Part shown: piece by piece, positions 58,566-64,000 of the stretch
Numbering within the stretch: the first letter of the stretch is position 1
How the letters are laid out: the number at the start of each line of letters is the position of its first letter
Source: an uncultured Fibrobacter sp.
Lineage (GTDB): Bacteria > Fibrobacterota > Fibrobacteria > Fibrobacterales > Fibrobacteraceae
Length of the DNA: 64,000 nucleotides
Reading direction: 5' to 3'
Assembly (NCBI GenBank): GCA_937891805.1
Contig: CALATK010000067.1
Span: forward strand, 17,477 to 81,476
Made by a program: the position numbers and the translations under genes
The notes under the pieces: generated by a model
What the model saw: only the letters and a program-made list of their open reading frames with translations
The model's database searches: none
Told to the model about the DNA's origin: nothing

Positions 58566-60178
58566 GAAATCAGTATATGGCACAGGTCCTCGTCCACAAC
58601 AAGGTGGTCACGGAGGACCAGGTCAAGGCCCACTGGGGCGAAATTACGGAATCTATGGACATTGGCCAGGTTCTGGTCAAGGCGGGTATTTTGCAGCAGG
58701 CCATGTATGCGAAGGTCCTTGCCTTTGTGCAGAACCTGGAAGCAAAGCATGCTGCCGCTAATGCTGCTGCGCAGGCTCAATCGGCGGCCCCTGCCCCGAA
58801 GCCAGCTCCAGCCGCAGCTCCGGCACCCAAGCCTGCTCCTGTAGAGGCGAAGCCCGCCGTGGCAGAACCTGTAGATGATGAACCTGCCCTGCAGATCGAG
58901 GGCAACAACATTTATGGAGAATCTTCTTCGTCCAATATGGTGGTAGAAAAGGTATCCGGTCTAGAAACCACCAGCATTTCGACCATCAGCATTGCCGAAG
59001 AGACTGGGGAAGATTCAGCAGAAGAAGGCGAGCAGGAACTGCCGCGTCAGTTCGCCCTTTCTTCCGGAGAGGGAACGGCGGTAGAAGCGCCCCAGACTCT
59101 GCTCCCCATCATGTCCTTAAAAAAGATGATTGCCTTCGCCCGTCAGTACGGCGCTACGGACATCTACCTTTATTCCAACCGTCAGGTGGTCATGCGCCAG
59201 TCCGGTGCGCTGTTCCCGGCTACCGAACAGGTGGTGGACAAGACCCGCATCTCTGAACTTTTGGCCGAAGCCTCGGAAGGCTTTGCCGACGGCTACCAGG
59301 TGGTGGCGGGCAAGAACTTCAGCAGGACCATCGCTCTTGCCGGTGTGGGCCGTGCCCGCATTTCCGTAACCTGGAACGGGGTCGTTCCCAGCGTGTCTAT
59401 CCGGGTGATTCCTACGGAGGCGGCGGCTCTGGATTCTCTGAACCTTCCGCCTTTCTGCACCCAGTTTGCAGAACTCAACAGCGGCCTTGTGCTGGTAGCT
59501 GGGCCTTCGGCCAGCGGGCGCACCACTACGGTGAACGCCTTCGCCGAAACCATTGCCGCAAACCGTCCGTGCTACATCCAGACCATCGAACGCCCCATCG
59601 AGAGAATCTTGCAGACAGGCGGTGGTGCTCTGGTGCAAAAAGAGGTTGGCCTCCATGTCCGTACGGGTCTAGACGGTATCGCCCTTGCCATGCGTGACGG
59701 CGCCGACGTGATTTGCTTTGACCACTTGGAAAATGTGGACGAACTGAACCTGCTTTTGCAGGCCGCCAATTCCGGTGCTCTGGTGTTTGCCGTTACCCGC
59801 GGGAACAACATCCACGCCTTGCTTTCGAGGCTCCTGGTTTCTGTTCCCGAAAGCGGACGGTCTTCTTTGGCCGGTTCCTTGGCAGACCAGCTGAAGGGCG
59901 TTATCGTGCAGCATTTGGTTCCTGTGGTGGACAACCAGGGCCTGGTTCTTGCCGCTGAAGCGGTGCGGGTGACGCCTACCATTGCGGGCATGATCCGCAA
60001 GGGCGATCTGTCTCAGCTGAATGCCGCTATCAGTAGCCAGCGGGACCAGGGCGTTACTCTGGACGATTCCCTGCAGAAATGCGTGGAAGCGGGTTACATC
60101 GACGGTGTAGAGGCCTGGAAACGGGCAAACGACATTAGACGCTTTGCGGCGTATCATCCTGCAGGCGGGGAGGCATAA
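58562..60178 (+). CDS. PilT/PilB-like protein with altered Walker A
   Basis: 538 residues from ATG 58562. The N-terminal ~60 residues resemble the MshEN/GspE-N module (VLVHNKVVTEDQVKAHWGEI). A Pro/Ala linker and acidic region follow (70-180), then a PilT-like ATPase fold from ~185 (FARQYGATDIYLYSNRQ). Walker A reads GPSASGRTTT (314-322) with Arg 320 for the invariant Lys. The Walker B region ADVICFDHLENVDELN lacks the usual GEMRD, and AANSGALVFAVT replaces AETGHLVxxT. It is probably a weak or non-hydrolysing ATPase-like subunit. Confidence 0.82.
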   Translation: MRNQYMAQVLVHNKVVTEDQVKAHWGEITESMDIGQVLVKAGILQQAMYAKVLAFVQNLEAKHAAANAAAQAQSAAPAPKPAPAAAPAPKPAPVEAKPAVAEPVDDEPALQIEGNNIYGESSSSNMVVEKVSGLETTSISTISIAEETGEDSAEEGEQELPRQFALSSGEGTAVEAPQTLLPIMSLKKMIAFARQYGATDIYLYSNRQVVMRQSGALFPATEQVVDKTRISELLAEASEGFADGYQVVAGKNFSRTIALAGVGRARISVTWNGVVPSVSIRVIPTEAAALDSLNLPPFCTQFAELNSGLVLVAGPSASGRTTTVNAFAETIAANRPCYIQTIERPIERILQTGGGALVQKEVGLHVRTGLDGIALAMRDGADVICFDHLENVDELNLLLQAANSGALVFAVTRGNNIHALLSRLLVSVPESGRSSLAGSLADQLKGVIVQHLVPVVDNQGLVLAAEAVRVTPTIAGMIRKGDLSQLNAAISSQRDQGVTLDDSLQKCVEAGYIDGVEAWKRANDIRRFAAYHPAGGEA

Positions 60179-60180
60179 AG

Positions 60181-61188
60181 ATGGCTGCAGAAATTGAATC
60201 TCTTTTGGAATATGCCGTCAATACCGGCAGTAGCGAACTGATTATAACCGAAGGGGCTGCCCCTGCAATTCGCTTGGCAGGGCAGGTCTGCGCCGTTCCC
60301 GACGCTCCGGTTATTCCCTTTGGTTCCTTGGCTGAATTCTTGGGCTCCCTGGAAGGGGAATCCGGCTCCATGATTGGCGGTCCTTGGCAGGGCATGCGCT
60401 GGCGTGTGCGGTATTTTCGTGAGGCTCTCGGTAACGGGGCCGTATTCCGTCCGCTCTTGAACGAGTGCCCGGATTTTACCTCTCTCGGGATTCCTCCTGT
60501 TCTGGAAAATATGCTGGGCTTTAGCTCCGGTCTGGTGCTTTTTGCAGGTCCGGCATGCTCCGGCAAGACCACCAGCGCCACAGCCTATGTGGGCGCCCTT
60601 TGCGAATCCAAGATTTTAAGGGCCTGCTTCTTGGACAAGGCCCAGGAACTTCCTGTAAAGCAGGGGAGCAGTCTCATTCTCGAAGATTCCGTGGGTGGAG
60701 TTGCCGAAAAAGTGGACCAGGCTATCCGTAGCGGAGTTGACCTTCTGTGGATGGGCGATTTTGATTCCAGCATTTTACTGCCTATGTTGCGGGCTGCCGA
60801 AGCTGGCGCCTTGGTGGTGTGCAACGTGACCGCCGGCAATTCCGCTGGCGCCCTGGACGCTCTTGTAGCTGCCGCCAAACCCGAAGACAAGGCTTTGGTC
60901 CGGACCATGCTTTCTTCTGTACTGAAGGCGGTGGTGGTGCAGCGCCTGCTTCCGGGAGCTGCCGAAGGTTCCGGTGCCGTTGCCGCCTGGGAAGTGCTTT
61001 TCAATTCCCAGAACGTGGCCATGTGTGTCCGCACCGGAGACCATTTCAAGCTGCCGTCGGTCATTGCGGCTTCGGCTTCCGAGGGCATGATGCTGATGGA
61101 CGACAGCCTTGCAGAACTGGTGCGTTCCGGGTACGTGGCTCAAGAGGTGGCGGCTAAGTATGTGGCCAATCCCGCAAGGTTTGCCTAG
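60181..61188 (+). CDS. PilT-like ATPase, divergent
   Basis: 335 residues with the overall PilT layout. An intact Walker A GPACSGKTTSA (123-133, Lys 129) is followed by a degenerate Walker B (VDLLWMGDFDSSILLPML, with GDFDS for GEMRD) and AAEAGALVVCNV for the His-box region. It lies 2 nt after the Arg-type paralogue; the two may form a mixed hexamer with division of labour, which is inference. The C-terminal part (GMMLMDDSLAELVRSGYV) matches PilT. Confidence 0.82.
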   Translation: MAAEIESLLEYAVNTGSSELIITEGAAPAIRLAGQVCAVPDAPVIPFGSLAEFLGSLEGESGSMIGGPWQGMRWRVRYFREALGNGAVFRPLLNECPDFTSLGIPPVLENMLGFSSGLVLFAGPACSGKTTSATAYVGALCESKILRACFLDKAQELPVKQGSSLILEDSVGGVAEKVDQAIRSGVDLLWMGDFDSSILLPMLRAAEAGALVVCNVTAGNSAGALDALVAAAKPEDKALVRTMLSSVLKAVVVQRLLPGAAEGSGAVAAWEVLFNSQNVAMCVRTGDHFKLPSVIAASASEGMMLMDDSLAELVRSGYVAQEVAAKYVANPARFA

Positions 61189-61195
61189 GCGGTTT

Positions 61196-61468
61196 ATGCC
61201 GAAGGTGGCGGCCATCCTGTTGGTCGCTTTTTCCTTGTTGCCTGCAGAACCAGCCGACAGTCTGCTGTCGCAGATGACGGTTGCCCAGGATTCTACGGCG
61301 CAGGCCCCTGCGGATAGTCTTGTTCCCACTACATCTGAACCTCTAGCCCCGAACCTCGAGCCTCAAGCCTCTAGTCCTGACAGCGGGGGCGTTGCGGGGG
61401 TGTCCCCCGCAGAGGGGGTAGCGGAAGACTTGACTTGGACCCTATCGCTTTGCTCCAGGGTGACATAA
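61196..61468 (+). CDS. short exported protein, 3' half in repeat-like DNA
   Basis: 90 residues: signal peptide (1-19, LLPAEPA) and a short Ser/Ala/Pro-rich mature part. It follows the second PilT-like gene by 7 nt. From about 61330 the coding DNA turns into repeat-type words (CCTCTAGCCCC, CCTCTAGTCCT) and a GCGGGGG/CCCCCGC hairpin. The gene may therefore be truncated by a repeat insertion, or be a natural short product. Confidence 0.5.
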   Translation: MPKVAAILLVAFSLLPAEPADSLLSQMTVAQDSTAQAPADSLVPTTSEPLAPNLEPQASSPDSGGVAGVSPAEGVAEDLTWTLSLCSRVT

Positions 61469-61504
61469 GTCAAGGCTGTAGCGAGGGGGAGGCTTCCCCC
61501 TTCC

Positions 61505-61637
61505 TAATTCAGATTTGTGAGTTCGGATTTCAGAGTTGAATTTTTGAAAAATTTGAACTTCGAATGCTGAAGTTTTATGATAGTAGGCTGTAAAATCTGA
61601 AAATAACTCCGAATTCCGAAATCTGAATTCCGAATTT
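61505..61637. repeat. intergenic repeat, family D copy 2
   Basis: GAGTTCGGATTTCAGAGTT on the left and AACTCCGAATTCCGAAATC on the right form a long imperfect palindrome. Same words as 55181-55268. It separates the PilT-like operon from ilvC. Confidence 0.65.
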
Positions 61638-61683
61638 ACTACATTTGAGCCCGGAACAATTTTATTTAACAGAGGTTCAAAAA

Positions 61684-63162
61684 ATGAATTATTTCAATTC
61701 TATCCCTATGCGTCGCCAACTCGAAGAAATTGGCCACTGCCGTTTCATGGAACATTCTGAATTCAGCCGTGGTGTTGAAGCCCTCAAGGGCAAGAAGATC
61801 GTGTTCGTCGGTTGCGGTGCTCAGGGTCTCCATCAGGGTCTTGACCTGCGCGATAGCGGCCTCGACGTCTCTTACACGCTCCGCAAGGAAGCCATCGAAC
61901 AGAAGCGCCAGTCCTGGAAGAACGCTACTGAAAACGGCTTCAAGGTCGGTACCTACGAAGAAATGATTCCGGATGCAGACCTCGTTTGCAACCTCACACC
62001 GGACAAGCAGCACCACAACGTGATTCCGGCCATCATGAAGCTCATGAAGAAGGGCGCCGCCCTCTCTTACAGCCACGGCTTCAACATCGTTGAAGAAGGC
62101 CAGGAAATCCGCAAGGACATCACCGTGATCATGGTCGCCCCGAAGGGCCCGGGTTCCGAAGTCCGTAGCGAATACGTTCGCGGTTTCGGTATGCCCTGCC
62201 TTATCGCTGTGCACCCGGAAAACGACCCCGAAGGTAAGGGTTGGGACTACGCCAAGGCTTACGCCGCTGGCCTCCATGCCGACCGTCCGGGCGTTCTCGA
62301 AAGCTCTTTCGTTGCCGAAGTGAAGTCCGACCTCATGGGCGAACAGACCATCCTTTGCGGTATGCTCCAGACCGGCACCATCCTTTGCTACGACAAGATG
62401 GTGAAGGAATTCGGCGTTGAACCGGCTTACGCGGTCAAGCTGCTCCAGTACGGCTGGGAAACCATTTCCGAAGCCCTGAAGCACGGCGGCATCACCAACA
62501 TGATGGACCGTCTCTCCAACCCGGCCAAGATCCGCGCAACGGAACTCGCCGAGAAGATGAAGAAGATCATGAAGCCGCTCTACCAGGAACACCAGGACAA
62601 CATCATCTCTGGCAAGTTCTCCAGCACCATGATGGTCGACTGGGAAGCCGGCGACAAGGATTTGCTCAAGTGGCGTGGCGAAACGGGCGAGCTCGAATTC
62701 GAAAAGGTCGAAGCTACCGACAAGGTAATCACCGAACAGGAATACTTCGACCGCGGCGTTCTCATGACCGCCATGATCAAGGCAGGTGTGGAACTCGCAT
62801 TCGAAACCATGTGCTCCGTGGGCATCAAGCCGATGAGCGCCTACTACGAATCTCTCCACGAAACTCCGCTTATCGCGAACCTCATCGCTCGTAAGAAGTT
62901 GTACGAAATGAACCGCGTGATCAGCGACACCGCCGAATACGGTTGCTACCTGTTCGCCAACAAGTGCGTGCCTCTGCTCGCCGACTTCATGAAGAACGAA
63001 GTGAAGAAGGACGACATCGGCGCTATTTACGGCGAAGGCAAGACCACCGCTGTGGATAACGAAGAACTGATCAAGGTGAACAAGAACATCCGCAACCACC
63101 CCGTTGAAGAAGTGGGCGCTTGGTTGAGAGACCGTATGTCTGGTATGACCAAGGTTGTGTAA
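61684..63162 (+). CDS. ilvC: ketol-acid reductoisomerase, class II
   Basis: 492 residues from ATG 61684 (GAGG upstream; an ATG-less TTG-type extension of 13 codons is rejected). The long E. coli-type enzyme of branched-chain amino-acid synthesis. [20 protein letters not shown] is the NADPH-binding loop, [18 protein letters not shown] the cofactor-specificity region, and the duplicated helical C-terminal domain carries the Mg-binding acids. No ilvB, ilvN or ilvD is adjacent. Confidence 0.96.
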   Translation: MNYFNSIPMRRQLEEIGHCRFMEHSEFSRGVEALKGKKIVFVGCGAQGLHQGLDLRDSGLDVSYTLRKEAIEQKRQSWKNATENGFKVGTYEEMIPDADLVCNLTPDKQHHNVIPAIMKLMKKGAALSYSHGFNIVEEGQEIRKDITVIMVAPKGPGSEVRSEYVRGFGMPCLIAVHPENDPEGKGWDYAKAYAAGLHADRPGVLESSFVAEVKSDLMGEQTILCGMLQTGTILCYDKMVKEFGVEPAYAVKLLQYGWETISEALKHGGITNMMDRLSNPAKIRATELAEKMKKIMKPLYQEHQDNIISGKFSSTMMVDWEAGDKDLLKWRGETGELEFEKVEATDKVITEQEYFDRGVLMTAMIKAGVELAFETMCSVGIKPMSAYYESLHETPLIANLIARKKLYEMNRVISDTAEYGCYLFANKCVPLLADFMKNEVKKDDIGAIYGEGKTTAVDNEELIKVNKNIRNHPVEEVGAWLRDRMSGMTKVV

Positions 63163-63193
63163 TCGCGCCCTCTCATATTGAACATTTTCAAGA

Positions 63194-63227
63194 GCCTGTC
63201 AAGTTAACGCTTGGCGGGCTTTTTTTT
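63194..63227 (+). terminator. terminator of ilvC
   Basis: GCCTGTCAAG and CTTGGCGGGC form a 10-bp stem (two G-T pairs) with loop TTAACG, followed by eight T. Confidence 0.85.
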
Positions 63228-63298
63228 GTTGTAGTCTTTTCCCATTTTTTTTATCTTTGTGAGGTTGAATTTTTGATTAATTGATAGGCGAAAAAAAG

Positions 63299-64000
63299 AT
63301 GTTCAAAGTAGGTTTTGATAACGAAGCGTACCTGAAGACCCAGTCCGAAAAGATTGCGGAACGCATTGCAAAGTTTGGCGGAAAGCTTTACCTGGAATTT
63401 GGCGGAAAACTGTTCGATGACCATCACGCATCCCGCGTGTTGCCTGGCTTTGCGCCCGACAGTAAAATCCGCATGCTGGAAAAGATCAAGGACAAGGCCG
63501 AAGTCATTATCGCCATCAACGCAGGCGATATCGAGAAGAATAAGGTCCGCGGCGACCTGGGCATCACCTACGACCGGGATGTGATCCGGCTGATCGATGT
63601 GTTCCGGGGCTTTGGGCTGTATGTCAGCTCTGTGGTGCTGACCCGGTATAACGATAAGGATATCACCCGGGCATTCCAATCCCGTTTGGAATCTATGGGT
63701 ATCCGGGTATACCACCATTACGATATTGAAGGGTATCCTTCTGATATTGCCCATATCGTCAGCGACGAAGGCTATGGCAAAAACGATTTTATTGAGACCA
63801 CCCGGGAATTGGTGGTGGTCACCGCCCCTGGACCCGGCAGTGGCAAATTGGCTACTTGTATGAGCCAGCTATACCACGAGCATAAACGGGGCATCCAGGC
63901 GGGCTATGCCAAGTTTGAGACATTCCCTGTGTGGAATCTGCCCTTGAATCACCCGGTAAACCTGGCATACGAGGCAGCCACAGCGGACTTGACCGATGTG
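63299..64000 (+). CDS. DUF1846 protein, 3' end outside window
   Basis: The first 234 residues, from ATG 63299, of a protein that is about 500 residues in its family. [19 protein letters not shown], the [21 protein letters not shown] block and a P-loop-like [19 protein letters not shown] (~177-195) are typical of DUF1846. The family has a nucleotide-binding fold but no firmly known role. Preceded by AGGCG. Confidence 0.92.
   Translation, partial: MFKVGFDNEAYLKTQSEKIAERIAKFGGKLYLEFGGKLFDDHHASRVLPGFAPDSKIRMLEKIKDKAEVIIAINAGDIEKNKVRGDLGITYDRDVIRLIDVFRGFGLYVSSVVLTRYNDKDITRAFQSRLESMGIRVYHHYDIEGYPSDIAHIVSDEGYGKNDFIETTRELVVVTAPGPGSGKLATCMSQLYHEHKRGIQAGYAKFETFPVWNLPLNHPVNLAYEAATADLTDV

Noticed and set aside
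1-64000. Prophage, insertion sequence or integrative element
   Set aside because: No integrase, transposase, phage structural gene or flanking attachment repeats beside the two tRNA genes.

Overview
The window looks like a chromosomal segment of a Fibrobacter-type bacterium (Fibrobacterota): a Gram-negative anaerobe that breaks down plant fibre. The strongest evidence is a cluster of three lipoproteins carrying the Fibrobacter-specific FISUMP domain (41113-45326). Supporting evidence is a secreted GH9 cellulase, a GH5 glycanase without a signal peptide, lpxA and many lipoproteins (outer membrane), an OmpA protein with ten thrombospondin type 3 repeats, and electron and fermentation genes that fit an anaerobe (NfnAB, MqnA, a CoA-transferase). 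Assignment is by pattern recognition; no database was searched. I see no integrase, transposase, phage gene, CRISPR array or rRNA.

Layout. 1-6567: rsmG (cut by the window edge), an unknown exported protein, lpxA, queH, an S41 protease lipoprotein and an L,D-transpeptidase lipoprotein. 6568-11747: hairpin repeats, the NfnAB pair, a probable 6S RNA directly downstream of zapA, and a long coiled-coil gene upstream of zapA. 11857-19166: uvrC, a clpP-ftsY-lipoprotein-thioredoxin-glycosyltransferase operon, aroD and a PTS EIIA gene. 19167-25116: tRNA-Val(CAC), a serine hydrolase, lysA, an hsp20 gene behind a consensus sigma-54 promoter, a TolC-family gene, rpe and tRNA-Ser(GCU). 25175-34569: a class A PBP with an enlarged transpeptidase domain, a repeat lipoprotein, a TauE-type transporter, GH5, mqnA, a GGDEF response regulator and a KDPG aldolase. 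34757-40647: a five-gene Dpp/Opp-type ABC importer. 40755-47174: FISUMP lipoproteins behind a long leader containing a 12-G tract, then the GH9 enzyme. 47240-54279: Nudix, patatin, DUF1653, CoA-transferase, GtrA, a sugar epimerase and OmpA. 54428-64000: a MacB-type exporter, a tight six-gene operon joining an ABC-2 transporter to two divergent PilT/PilB-like ATPases, ilvC and a DUF1846 gene cut by the window edge.

How the genes work together. Envelope building and remodelling dominate: LpxA, class A PBP, L,D-transpeptidase, OmpA, TolC, lipoproteins, glycosyltransferase and epimerase. Cellulolysis is represented by GH9 outside and GH5 inside the cell, with an oligopeptide/oligosaccharide-type importer. 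Energy metabolism is represented by NfnAB, MqnA (futalosine menaquinone route) and a succinate/acetate-type CoA-transferase, in keeping with a succinate- and acetate-producing fermenter.

Intergenic DNA is rich in small dispersed repeats of at least four families. Most likely to repay work are the poly-G tract before the FISUMP cluster, the permease with an exact 14-residue periplasmic repeat, the ABC/PilT-like operon with a K-to-R Walker A change, the sigma-54 promoter of hsp20, and the zapA-linked 6S RNA candidate.
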